Source: Tindallia magadiensis
GTDB lineage: Bacteria; Bacillota; Clostridia; Peptostreptococcales; Tindalliaceae
Assembly (NCBI RefSeq): GCF_900113635.1
Contig: NZ_FOQA01000001.1
Coordinates: 682,001-746,000 of the forward strand
Direction: 5' to 3'
DNA: 64,000 bases
The notes under the pieces were generated by a model. The model made no database searches and had not been told where the DNA came from. It saw only the letters and a program-made list of their open reading frames with translations. A program made the translations under genes and the position numbers. Below are positions 1 to 8,106 of this stretch, in pieces (the first letter of the stretch is position 1; the number at the start of each line of letters is the position of its first letter).

Positions 1-152
1 TCATCAAAATCTTGAATTCCAAGCACTTCCTCCAAACCACAAAGGCAGCTTCGTCGAATAGCATCTTCTACAGCTCTTTTGGCTGCTTTTGTCATATCCT
101 GACCATGGAGATCCGCACCAAAACCCAGTTCAATAATATACCGTTTCCACAC
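1..152 (-). CDS. Lin0512 family protein (3' end cut by window)
   Basis: Only the first ~50 codons lie in the window. The translation reads WKRYIIELGFGADLHGQD then TKAAKRAVEDAIRRSC. The GADLHGQD..KAA.RAV.DAI pattern is what I recall for the small Lin0512 family (about 115 aa, function unknown). A ribosome site GGGAGG lies at 162-167. Two adjacent in-frame starts are possible, TTG at 155 (6-base spacing) or GTG at 152 (9-base spacing); I chose GTG. It is separated from the sigma-54 activator upstream by a ~315-base gap holding a terminator. The family call is from memory of the motif and the role is unknown. Confidence 0.7.
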   Translation of the reverse strand, partial: MWKRYIIELGFGADLHGQDMTKAAKRAVEDAIRRSCLCGLEEVLGIQDFD

Positions 153-212
153 CAATCATCACCTCCCTTGATTCTTCCAGTTATTGTTAATGCATGTTTT
201 GTGCCAACATTC

Positions 213-267
213 TAAAAAAATAAAAAAAGTTTCATCGCATTAACCTTATTGAAAATGCAATGAAACC
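213..267 (-). terminator. Rho-independent terminator in the 156-469 gap
   Basis: Arms 229-241 and 254-266 pair over 13 positions with one mismatch and a 12-base loop. On the minus strand the hairpin is followed by a long T tract (the A runs at 214-228 on the plus strand). It sits ~200 bases after the stop of the sigma-54 activator and before the Lin0512 gene, so it probably ends that transcript. The rest of 156-469 shows no gene and no convincing promoter. Confidence 0.7.
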
Positions 268-469
268 TTCCTATTGATACTATTTTTTTAGTAAGCAAAG
301 AATCTACTCAAATATCTTTTTTCGTCCTGATTCCTAACATTTTTTCTCCTTTTCTTCATAAGAAGCCATTTTGAGCACTTAAGCCCATCGTTAGAAAATA
401 GGACATGTCATGTTTTCTAACATTTTATATTCTGTCAATGAATGTCTCTTCTTCACTGATGTCAATCAC

Positions 470-2455
470 TTAATTTGGCTTGTTGATATGATACTTTTTC
501 ATTTTTTCATACAGGGTGTTCCTAGCAATACCCAATTGTTTTGCTGCTGCTGTTATTTTTCCGTTATTCCGGTGAATTGCCTTAACAATGGCTTCCGCTT
601 CTATTTCCTGTAAGGATAGAACCAGCTCACCTTCGTTTTCCTCGTATGTTCGATATGGCCCTTTCTCCAGATAGACTGGTAGCAAATCTACTGTCAATAC
701 TACGCCTTCTAACATATTAATAGCATATTCTAAAACATTCTCTAACTCCCTAACATTACCAGGCCATTGATAAGACTCCAATTTCTGGTAGAGTTGTTCT
801 TCAATGCGATGAACTTGCTTTCCTAATTTCAAGGCTATCTTATCACAAAAATAATCAATCAGTTGGTGAAGATCTTCGCCTCTTTCTCTTAATGGCGGAA
901 CTGTCACCGTAACGACATTCAAGCGATAGAACAAGTCCTGCCGAAATTCACCTTTCTCCACTTCTTGTTGAAGATTTTTATTCGTTGCAGCTATTAAACG
1001 AACATCTACCGGAACAGTGTATTCTCCACCAATTCGCAAGACGCTATTTTCTTGTAACACACGTAGTAAATTCACCTGCATGTCCAACGGCATATCCCCA
1101 ATTTCATCTAAAAAAAGTGTTCCGCCATCAGCCAGTTCAAATTTACCGGGGCGACCACCTTTAGATGCACCAGTAAAAGCACCTTCTTTATATCCAAAAA
1201 GTTCACTTTGAATCAACTCTCTCGGCATGGCTGCACAGTTTAAGGCAACAAAAGGTGCATCTCTCCGATCGCTGGCATTATGAATAGCCTGAGCAATCAT
1301 TTCTTTTCCGGTCCCACTTTCTCCCAGTACCAAAACCGTCGAAGGACTTTGAGAAACACTTTTTCCCTTTTGAATAACCTTTTTTATTTTTGAGCTGTTT
1401 CCAATGATATCTGTGAATCGATAACGAGCCTGAGAGCCAGCTATTTTGTTAATCATATGATGCACCTGTTTCATCTCTCTAAATACTAAAACAGCGCCTC
1501 TCACTTTCCCGGATCTACTTAGGATGGGTGTAGCACTAAAAGTACAATGAATTTGTTTGTGGTCTTTTTCAATTTGCAATTCTTCTTCTAGACATCGCTG
1601 GCCTGTTTCTAACACTTCCTGAATTTGATGTTTGCTTCTCAGTAAATCCTGAATTTGATAACCTATCAGCGTACTGGCGTGAGCTTCGAACATTCTTGTA
1701 AACGCTGCATTGACATGTGTAATCTCACCACTTTGATTTACCGACATGATCCCTTCGGAAATACTACTCATGACAGCTGTCAAATGTTTATGGGCTTCTA
1801 ACAATTTTTCCTGGGTTTCCCCTTTATGTAACTGGTTTTCAATCGCTCTTACAGCGGCTACCACCATCCCTTGATCCTTTTTATAGTCTCGCTCTACAGA
1901 GCAGGACAAGTTTAAGCAACCAATGATTTTCCCGGAATAAGCATGAATCGGAGCCGCTGAACAAAACCAAAGATGATGTTTTTGACAAAAATGCTCTGCA
2001 CCAGCAACTTGCACTGGTTTATCCAACGCTAGACAAGTGCCGATAGCATTGGTTCCAACCGAAGCTTCGCTCCAGTTGGCTCCTATCATAAAATTCATTG
2101 ATGTTGCTGATCTTAATACTTCATCATCTCCAATCATTTCCAATATTCTTCCGCACTCATTCGAGAGTACTACCACAAAACTATTCCCCTGGACACTTTT
2201 ATAAAGCGTTTTCATAATGGGCCTAGCGATATCAATTAAATTTTTCTTTTCTTGGAGCAGAAAAGATAGCTTCTGGCGACAAAAAACATCTTTGCAAATA
2301 CCATTATAAGGATCTACAGAAAAGCTCATACTCCTATTCCAAGAATCAGCAATGTCGTTACGGAGAAGTTCATGAGGTGGTACTCCATGAATAAGACAGG
2401 ATTCCCAGGCTCTCCTGGCCATGTCATTTTCTGAAGCTATCGATTGATAATCCAT
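470..2455 (-). CDS. Sigma-54-dependent transcriptional activator (GAF-PAS-AAA+-Fis)
   Basis: This 661-aa enhancer-binding protein resembles the AcoR group. A GAF-type sensor spans about residues 60-205 and a PAS domain about 220-330. The AAA+ domain spans about 345-575, with Walker A GESGTGKE, the sigma-54 contact loop GAFTGA, and Walker B TLFLDEIGDMP. A Fis-type helix-turn-helix lies at the C-terminus (ITAAAKQLGIARNTLY). All hallmarks needed to activate RNA polymerase-sigma54 are present. Its start ATG directly follows the stop of the PocR-PAS gene with no gap (TAGATG), and a GGAGGGG ribosome site lies just before. The AOR operon upstream is the likeliest target, but I found no clear -24/-12 promoter there. 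The inducing ligand is unknown. Confidence 0.93.
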   Translation of the reverse strand: MDYQSIASENDMARRAWESCLIHGVPPHELLRNDIADSWNRSMSFSVDPYNGICKDVFCRQKLSFLLQEKKNLIDIARPIMKTLYKSVQGNSFVVVLSNECGRILEMIGDDEVLRSATSMNFMIGANWSEASVGTNAIGTCLALDKPVQVAGAEHFCQKHHLWFCSAAPIHAYSGKIIGCLNLSCSVERDYKKDQGMVVAAVRAIENQLHKGETQEKLLEAHKHLTAVMSSISEGIMSVNQSGEITHVNAAFTRMFEAHASTLIGYQIQDLLRSKHQIQEVLETGQRCLEEELQIEKDHKQIHCTFSATPILSRSGKVRGAVLVFREMKQVHHMINKIAGSQARYRFTDIIGNSSKIKKVIQKGKSVSQSPSTVLVLGESGTGKEMIAQAIHNASDRRDAPFVALNCAAMPRELIQSELFGYKEGAFTGASKGGRPGKFELADGGTLFLDEIGDMPLDMQVNLLRVLQENSVLRIGGEYTVPVDVRLIAATNKNLQQEVEKGEFRQDLFYRLNVVTVTVPPLRERGEDLHQLIDYFCDKIALKLGKQVHRIEEQLYQKLESYQWPGNVRELENVLEYAINMLEGVVLTVDLLPVYLEKGPYRTYEENEGELVLSLQEIEAEAIVKAIHRNNGKITAAAKQLGIARNTLYEKMKKYHINKPN

Positions 2456-3499
2456 CTACACCCCTCCAAAACCTTCTTTTTTCTTGTAATGTGTTATATC
2501 CATCAGCGTTCCTACCAGCCTTAGCGGTTGATTATTCTGATTTCTTTCTACGATTTTTCCTTTCACTTGAACCCACATGTATTTCTCTTCTTTATTCTTA
2601 ATTCGATATTCATTATTATATAGTTCTGTTTTTCCTGTTAAAACTTCTTCTGTCTTTTCTTTCACTTTTTGCTGATCATCTGGATGAATTCGACGAAGAT
2701 ATTTTTCCCGGTCACCGATAAATTCCGTTGCTTCAAATCCAAGCAGTGACTTAAATGTACGTGTAAAATATAGTTGATTATTTCTAAGGTTCCAATCATA
2801 AATGATTAGCCCAGTTCCTTCTATCGCATGTTCCCATAACTCTTCATGCTGCCGTGCTATCATTTCTTTTTTTTGAAGCTCATCGTACTGATCTCTAAGC
2901 TCTTCCAAAGTTGCCGTAAGAACTTCTTTTGTATTTTCCAATTCCTCACAGGTATCCCTTAATTCTGCTGCCGCTCTTCTCGTTTCCATTTCCTGATATC
3001 CCATTTCGCCTAGCATCTCTGCCTGACTACATAGGTATTCCATGATGCGTTTGACTTTTTCTTCACTGTATATAGGCACATTGCCCAAGGCTTCAACATA
3101 TTGTTCTTCATCAAAGCCATGGAGTTTTGCTTGCTGCCGAAAAAACATCATATCTGGCTCTTCCAGTAAAAATTGTCCTGTATAAACATTTGCCACATGT
3201 TCACCATGTACAAAAATTCTGGTAGCGGCATCTATTAAACCATTTTCACAATAGTAAATAACATACTTCTCCCCGTCTTTTAGTCGTTCATTGATTCGAC
3301 AATCACTAATGCCACATCGTTTTTGGGTGCTATGATTTTTTCGATGAAAGTCGATACAGATGGAACGCCAACCTGAAGAAGTTAAAATATTTCCTTTTAA
3401 ATCTAAGACGGCTGTTAGAACATTTGTTGCATCATATAGCAAATCCATCATTTTCTGGATTTTTTCAATATCTACCAGTTCAGCAAAATGGTATCGCAC
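2456..3499 (-). CDS. PocR-domain and PAS-domain sensory protein without output domain
   Basis: This is a 347-aa protein. Residues ~1-165 match the PocR ligand-binding sensory domain (ILTSSGWRSICIDFHR, then RCGISDCR and NVYTGQFLL). A coiled-coil stretch follows at ~170-225 (EELENTKEVLTATLEELRDQ). A PAS_3-type domain occupies ~230-345 (RRIHPDDQQKVKE ... VGTLMDITHYKK). No kinase, GGDEF, AAA+ or DNA-binding domain follows. The start is GTG at 3499 with GTGAGG upstream. The stop touches the ATG of the sigma-54 activator, so the two are translationally coupled. I infer that it is a detached sensor that signals to that activator by protein contact. The PocR domain often senses small hydrocarbons or diols, but the ligand here is unknown. 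Confidence 0.85.
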   Translation of the reverse strand: MRYHFAELVDIEKIQKMMDLLYDATNVLTAVLDLKGNILTSSGWRSICIDFHRKNHSTQKRCGISDCRINERLKDGEKYVIYYCENGLIDAATRIFVHGEHVANVYTGQFLLEEPDMMFFRQQAKLHGFDEEQYVEALGNVPIYSEEKVKRIMEYLCSQAEMLGEMGYQEMETRRAAAELRDTCEELENTKEVLTATLEELRDQYDELQKKEMIARQHEELWEHAIEGTGLIIYDWNLRNNQLYFTRTFKSLLGFEATEFIGDREKYLRRIHPDDQQKVKEKTEEVLTGKTELYNNEYRIKNKEEKYMWVQVKGKIVERNQNNQPLRLVGTLMDITHYKKKEGFGGV

Positions 3500-3574
3500 A
3501 TTATTTCCTCACTTTCATCAAAATGGGCATTACTGTCTTGACAACGGATTTTCCGCAAATCTAACCTTCCCTTT

Positions 3575-3620
3575 AATCATCAAAACCCCGCTTAACCAGA
3601 ACTTCGGGGTTTTGATGATT
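3575..3620 (-). terminator. Strong hairpin after CBS gene, probable terminator
   Basis: A perfect 16-bp inverted repeat (3575-3590 with 3605-3620) has a 14-base loop and lies four bases after the stop of the CBS gene. The CCCCG/CGGGG core is followed on the minus strand by TTTTGATGATT, so it reads as a terminator whose U tract lies within the outer stem. It may be leaky and allow read-through into the regulator pair. Confidence 0.6.
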
Positions 3621-3624
3621 GGAA

Positions 3625-4098
3625 CTATTCGCCTGTGGATGCAAGATAGTTTATTAAATCTGCTCTGGCAATAATTCCACAAAGCTTTCCTTCTTTATCC
3701 AGCACCGGAACATGGTTAATTTTTTTCTTTTTCATTATTCTTGCGATATCCGGTCCTATGGTATCCTTTTGAACCGTTACGACCTTTCTGGACATTAACT
3801 TTTCTACCTTTGTTTTTTCCAACAATTCAAAGCCCTGCTTATAGTCGTATATCTCTCCCGGATTTTCATAGGGAGAAATCCAGCCGGAAGAATCCAGCAT
3901 TGGTACTACATGAAGAGTACTACAGTATTCTACAATGTCGGTTTCTGAAAGTATGCCTACTAATTTTTCTTCCATATCTACTACCGGGAGTGCGCTGATT
4001 TTATGATCAGCGAAAATACGTACCGCTTCTTTCAAGGTGGTTCCAATGGTGACACTAATAACTTTGCTATTCATGATATTTTTAGCTTCTACTTTCAT
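3625..4098 (-). CDS. CBS-domain pair protein
   Basis: This 157-aa protein consists almost entirely of two CBS domains. The first begins AKNIMNSKVISVTIGTTLKE and contains LPVVDMEEKLVGILSETDIV. The second begins VEKLMSRKVVTVQKD and contains HVPVLDKEGKLCGIIARADL. Such Bateman modules bind adenine nucleotides and act as energy or ligand sensors. The ~30-residue insert between the first domain and the second (SSGWISPYENPGEIYDY) is typical of stand-alone CBS proteins of Clostridia. It is the third gene after AOR and the MoaD-like gene, so it may be cotranscribed with them. Its partner is unknown. Confidence 0.88.
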   Translation of the reverse strand: MKVEAKNIMNSKVISVTIGTTLKEAVRIFADHKISALPVVDMEEKLVGILSETDIVEYCSTLHVVPMLDSSGWISPYENPGEIYDYKQGFELLEKTKVEKLMSRKVVTVQKDTIGPDIARIMKKKKINHVPVLDKEGKLCGIIARADLINYLASTGE

Positions 4099-4185
4099 CT
4101 AACCGCCTCCCTTTAATCAATCTATGAACAGATTTATCGTATCATTTAAGTATTACCCCGTTTTCACCATCAAATATCTTTTAAT

Positions 4186-4407
4186 TTAACCGCCAGCCAT
4201 CAAAAGAAATAGTTTCACTTCATCTTCATCCTGCAAAATATGATCAAGAAGCCGACTTTTACCATTAATCACTACCATATAATCTTTGTCTTTTTTTTCA
4301 AAGGAACGTAGCAACTCGCCAACACTTGTGTTTTCTTCTATTTCAACCATTTCTATTTTTTCGTTTTCAGTCATCCATTTTACATATACCTTAATCATCA
4401 TCACCAT
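4186..4407 (-). CDS. MoaD/ThiS family sulfur-carrier protein
   Basis: This 73-aa protein has the ubiquitin-like beta-grasp pattern and ends in the diagnostic di-glycine (LLMAGG). That C-terminus is adenylated and thiocarboxylated in MoaD/ThiS proteins. It lies 6 bases after the AOR stop. Several in-frame ATGs (4407, 4401, 4398) make the exact start uncertain. AOR enzymes carry a bis-pyranopterin tungsten cofactor, and MoaD supplies sulfur for pyranopterin synthesis. MoaD-like genes are known neighbours of AOR genes, so a dedicated role in cofactor assembly is inferred. A ThiS or other sulfur-carrier role cannot be excluded. Confidence 0.85.
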   Translation of the reverse strand: MVMMIKVYVKWMTENEKIEMVEIEENTSVGELLRSFEKKDKDYMVVINGKSRLLDHILQDEDEVKLFLLMAGG

Positions 4408-4413
4408 CCAACT

Positions 4414-6120
4414 CTATTCAAAATCGAATATTTTTTCCATTTCCTTTTCTGAAACATCAAAAACGGTTTGTGAATCGGGATTTTCTTCCGTATAGAAAAA
4501 TTCTGGTAAGCGATTTTCTTTGATGCTGAAACCAGCTTGTTCGTTGAAAGATCTTTCTTTTAATAAGGTGGCTTTGGAAATATTTCGCAGGTCTTCATAT
4601 TGACAGTCTTTTCCATAAATAGCCATTGCCAAATCGGCTAGCCAGTGTTTATTGTTGGCAAAAGCTGGGTTTATAAATAAGCAGGTTCCTATACAATCAT
4701 GCATTGTATTGGTAATTTGAGCTTCTTTTGAATTCTCTACCTGTCCATCAGCCTTATGGTGTTCCACTGGCATTCTAACCGTTTGTCCTGCTGTATGGTC
4801 TGCACCCATAGTAGAAGTAGCATAGGTTACCCCCAACCCTTTAACAGCTCGAGGGTCATAAGCTGCCATTATCTGACCTTTTACGGCCGGAATTCTACGA
4901 ACTCCTAACACTTGTCCTGTTCTACTACCACCTGAAGCTAACAGCCGACCTAAATAAGTGTTCGATTCTATTTCTTCCATCAGCCTTAAGGCACCTGCTC
5001 CATCGCCAAAATCGATCACTCCTGCTTCCATCGCAATGCCGATAGCTCCACCGATATCAATGGTATCCAAGCCTAAATTATTGCACTGATAGTTTAGCTT
5101 TGCGATAATGTCTAAATCTCCAATGCCACAATTAGAACCCAGCAGACTGATCGTTTCATATTCCAAAGGTGCAACCACCTCGGCTCCATCAAAGTCCGGA
5201 AACACATTCGAGCACCGAATGACACATCCTGGCATACAGGAATGAGAAGGGTTACCGCCGCCACCACGTTGACAAATCGTTTGATAAAGTTTGTTTCCAT
5301 TAATTTCCTCCGCCATGTCAAAAGATCCTCTGGAAAAATTTTTTGTTGGCAAGGCTCCAAGGCTGTTAGTAATATCTACCATTCCTGCTGTTCCATATTT
5401 TGTAAATCGACCTAAGGCCTCATTATTAAGTATTTCTTTGTTTAAGGAAGATCGAAGTGTTTTTAATTTTTCTGGACTGGCCACCTTTGGCCCTGTAGCG
5501 TATCCATCATCCAAAACAACCGCTTTTATTTTTTTACTTCCCATTAAAGCTCCCAAGCCTCCCCGCCCAGCATACCTAGCAGGCCTTCCTTCATTGTCAG
5601 TATTTGCAATACCCGCCGCTAAGGATTTTCGTTCTCCCGTTGGACCAATTAAAGAGATTGCTACTTTTTCCCCAAATCTTTCCTTTAGCTTTTCGGCAGT
5701 CTCATATACTGGCATGTTTCGGTATTCGTCAGCAGGAATCAACGTAGCGGTGTCTTTGTTTATATGAAGTATTTTCATATGATCCTCTGAAGGAAGCCCT
5801 TCCAGTATAATAGCTCTAATGCCTAATTTCCCCATTTTATAAGCAAAGGTACCTCCGGCATTACTTTCTTTGATGGTTCCTGTTAAGGGACTTTTCCCAC
5901 CAATGGAAATCCGGTTCGCACAGGAAATAGTGGTACCTGCGTAAAGCCCTGCTGCAAAAATCAACTTGTTATTTTCACCAAAAACATCACAGACCGGATC
6001 TACTTCTTCCGCAATTATTTTACTAGTCAATGCACGACCAGCAATAAAGGTCTGATCATCCGAAACCTTTTCTTCTTTTATCTGGCCGGTTTCTAAATGT
6101 ATTCGAAGAATTTTGCACAT
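4414..6120 (-). CDS. Aldehyde:ferredoxin oxidoreductase family protein (tungsten-type)
   Basis: This 568-aa protein fits the AOR family (usual ~600 aa). It would oxidise an aldehyde to the acid in the cytoplasm, reducing ferredoxin, with a tungsten bis-pyranopterin and a [4Fe-4S] cluster. The N-terminal domain shows ISIGGKSPLTGTIKESNAGG (68-90) and ARYAGRGGLGALMGSKKIKA (181-200). Cluster ligands are C295, C299 and C303 plus C480 (HDCIGTCLF). The first three have Cx3Cx3C spacing, whereas the classical AOR spacing I know is Cx2Cx3C. The ribosome site is GAGGAGG. It heads an operon with a MoaD-like and a CBS protein. The substrate cannot be deduced, and members of this family are often mis-assigned. 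Confidence 0.88.
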   Translation of the reverse strand: MCKILRIHLETGQIKEEKVSDDQTFIAGRALTSKIIAEEVDPVCDVFGENNKLIFAAGLYAGTTISCANRISIGGKSPLTGTIKESNAGGTFAYKMGKLGIRAIILEGLPSEDHMKILHINKDTATLIPADEYRNMPVYETAEKLKERFGEKVAISLIGPTGERKSLAAGIANTDNEGRPARYAGRGGLGALMGSKKIKAVVLDDGYATGPKVASPEKLKTLRSSLNKEILNNEALGRFTKYGTAGMVDITNSLGALPTKNFSRGSFDMAEEINGNKLYQTICQRGGGGNPSHSCMPGCVIRCSNVFPDFDGAEVVAPLEYETISLLGSNCGIGDLDIIAKLNYQCNNLGLDTIDIGGAIGIAMEAGVIDFGDGAGALRLMEEIESNTYLGRLLASGGSRTGQVLGVRRIPAVKGQIMAAYDPRAVKGLGVTYATSTMGADHTAGQTVRMPVEHHKADGQVENSKEAQITNTMHDCIGTCLFINPAFANNKHWLADLAMAIYGKDCQYEDLRNISKATLLKERSFNEQAGFSIKENRLPEFFYTEENPDSQTVFDVSEKEMEKIFDFE

Positions 6121-6200
6121 AATGATTCCTCCTCTTTTTTACCGTTAACTTTTGAAATATGAACGTCTCTCTGTAACGCTAAGTGTATCTTTTTTACTCA

Positions 6201-6243
6201 AAAAATTCAATAGGACCTTCTGGCATCAATACCAAAAGGTCCT
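6201..6243 (-). terminator. Terminator at end of the Hdr-Flox gene cluster
   Basis: The 8-bp arms 6212-6219 and 6236-6243 (AGGACCTT/AAGGTCCT) are followed on the minus strand by a T-rich run (A tract 6201-6207 on plus). It lies just after the stop of the last Flox-like gene and separates that cluster from the AOR operon. Confidence 0.72.
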
Positions 6244-6254
6244 TCCTTATGTTC

Positions 6255-7076
6255 CTAAATAAAATCGTTTTTCATCTGGTTTAGATCTGACAGGTAAAAG
6301 ACCGGTCCATCTTTACAGACATAGAACTCATCTAAATTACATCGACCACATTTTCCAACTCCGCATTTCATTTTATATTCAAGCGTCGTAACAATTTGTT
6401 CTGGCTTAAATCCAATTTTTTCTAAGGTTTGTAGAACAAACTTAATCATAATAGGTGGTCCACAGGTTACGGCCACTGTATCGGTTGGATCGGGAGACAG
6501 CTCTTCCAGATACTGAGGAACAAAACCGACAAAACCATCCCACCCCGGACTTTCAACGTCCACAGATAAATTGATTTGAAAGTTGTTTTCTTTAGGCCAT
6601 TGATCAAAAATATCTCTTTCAAAAATAAGGTCATCTGTTGATCGGGCCCCATAAATTAATTGTTTTGCTTCCGGATATTCTTCTGGTCTATCCAAGGTGT
6701 ACTGAATTAAGGATCGAAGTGGTGCCAGTCCAATCCCACCTCCAATAAATAGGAGTTTTTTTCCTTTGATACGCTCTACCGGAAAATTGTTTCCATAGGG
6801 TCCCCGTATACCAACAGTTTGTCCCGGCTCTAACTGATGAAGCACTTCCGTCAGTTTCCCAACTCTTTTAATACTAAATTCCATATAATCTCTTCCCGGT
6901 GGAGAAGTAATTGAAAATAAAGCTTCTCCAATGCCTAAAAGAGAAATCATCGCACATTGGCCTGGCATATGATCCAGTGGTGTTTCGGGTCTTAGCTGGA
7001 AGGTTTTGACATCACTGCTTTCGGAGATGATGTTGATGACTTCTGCATTGATTGGCATTAATGGATTATTTGTCAT
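6255..7076 (-). CDS. FloxA-like FAD/NAD(P)-binding reductase subunit
   Basis: This 273-aa protein belongs to the ferredoxin-NADP reductase superfamily, close to hydrogenase gamma subunits and AsrB. It has an FAD-binding beta-barrel (SITSPPGRDYMEFSIKRVG, GPYGNNFP) and a nucleotide-binding half (LLFIGGGIGLAPLRSL). The C-terminal [2Fe-2S] cysteines are CGVGKCGRC and a further Cys in YVCKDGPVF. In FloxABCD this subunit takes electrons from NADH and passes them through iron-sulfur subunits to HdrA. Its start overlaps the previous gene by 11 bases with a GGAGG site inside it, so translation is coupled. It is the last gene of the cluster. NADH versus NADPH use cannot be read from the sequence. Confidence 0.88.
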   Translation of the reverse strand: MTNNPLMPINAEVINIISESSDVKTFQLRPETPLDHMPGQCAMISLLGIGEALFSITSPPGRDYMEFSIKRVGKLTEVLHQLEPGQTVGIRGPYGNNFPVERIKGKKLLFIGGGIGLAPLRSLIQYTLDRPEEYPEAKQLIYGARSTDDLIFERDIFDQWPKENNFQINLSVDVESPGWDGFVGFVPQYLEELSPDPTDTVAVTCGPPIMIKFVLQTLEKIGFKPEQIVTTLEYKMKCGVGKCGRCNLDEFYVCKDGPVFYLSDLNQMKNDFI

Positions 7077-8106
7077 AGCCTTCTCCTCCTATTCTGTTCA
7101 AAACCGTATCCATGGAGATACCTACAGGACATTTATTGCCACATCTTCCACAACCAACACAGCCCAAAGCTTCCTCGTTTTTCACATAATAACTTAACTT
7201 GTGATAAAATCGATTCTGAACTCGATCTTTACGAGTAGGTCGTGGATTATGACCGCCTGCCATCCGGGTATAATCTGGGAACATACATGAATCCCAGGTT
7301 CGATAACGCACTCCTTGTTCTTTTCGTTGGAAATCTCTAATGTCATAGCAATGACAGGTTGGGCAATAGAAAGTACAGGTAGCACAACCAATACATCTCA
7401 TTGCTAGCTCTTCCCAGAAAGGATCATCAAAGTGCTCGTCCATTGCCTTTTGGATTTCGGTACCATCTAAAGACTTGGAAACCGGTACAGAAGGATCTGG
7501 AAAACCCTTTGTTTCTTTCATTCCATTTTCCATCAACTCTTGTGCTAGTTGATGTCCTTTTTCTGTCTGAGCTTTCAGTATCACTTGTCCACTGGCCTTT
7601 TCTTTGCTCATCAGAAGATCGGCTGTTTTCGTATCACGACAAACACCAAAATCGTCGCATCGGCAGTGTTCTCCCATTTCATCGCATTGATTTACGATTA
7701 ATATGGTGTTATCCCGTTTTTCCTGGTACAAGCCATCAACAGGCTCTTTAAGAAAGACTTTATCAATCAGCTCTAAACTCATGACATCGCATGGTTTTGC
7801 CCCTAAAATAATTTGCGGAATAGAAGCTTCAGGTACTTCTACCTTCAGCTCTCCCTCTTTTTTTGTAAATTCAATATACACTTCAGAATCAGGGAATAAA
7901 AAGGGCTTTACAGACCCTAATGGAGGCTGATTTCGTAAAGATATCCTCTCAACCTGTTCTTGCTGTTCTGTTGACATCTGTGATATTGGCCTGTAGTGTT
8001 CAACGCCATCTTCTGCTGTCGGTGCGATTACCAAGTACTTGGACGTTAGCTGGTTAAGGGCTTTTAACAGTTGTTGGAAATTATCCGCTGCTATAATAGG
8101 TTTCAT
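7066..8106 (-). CDS. FloxB-like 4Fe-4S dicluster subunit
   Basis: This 346-aa iron-sulfur protein resembles AsrA and the beta subunit of sulfhydrogenase. A cysteine-rich segment CDEMGEHCRCDDFGVC lies mid-protein. Two [4Fe-4S] motifs follow: CIGCATCTFYCPTCHC near 242-257, and CVGCGRCGNKCPVGIS near the C-terminus. It should wire electrons between the flavoprotein (FloxA-like) and the Hdr part. The start ATG overlaps the upstream stop by 4 bases (ATGA), with AAAGGAGGG before it. The neighbouring order iron-sulfur protein then FAD/NAD protein is that of floxCBA-type operons. The Flox names are assigned by context as well as similarity. Confidence 0.87.
   Translation of the reverse strand: MKPIIAADNFQQLLKALNQLTSKYLVIAPTAEDGVEHYRPISQMSTEQQEQVERISLRNQPPLGSVKPFLFPDSEVYIEFTKKEGELKVEVPEASIPQIILGAKPCDVMSLELIDKVFLKEPVDGLYQEKRDNTILIVNQCDEMGEHCRCDDFGVCRDTKTADLLMSKEKASGQVILKAQTEKGHQLAQELMENGMKETKGFPDPSVPVSKSLDGTEIQKAMDEHFDDPFWEELAMRCIGCATCTFYCPTCHCYDIRDFQRKEQGVRYRTWDSCMFPDYTRMAGGHNPRPTRKDRVQNRFYHKLSYYVKNEEALGCVGCGRCGNKCPVGISMDTVLNRIGGEGYDK

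Noticed and set aside
5291-5767. 158-codon open frame on the plus strand inside the AOR gene
   Set aside because: It is antisense to a strongly supported gene, has no ribosome site and its translation has no family features.
6121-6254. Sigma-54 promoter for the AOR operon
   Set aside because: I looked for TGGCAC-N5-TTGC in this leader and did not find one. The nearest TGGCAT lies in the terminator stem and lacks a -12 element.
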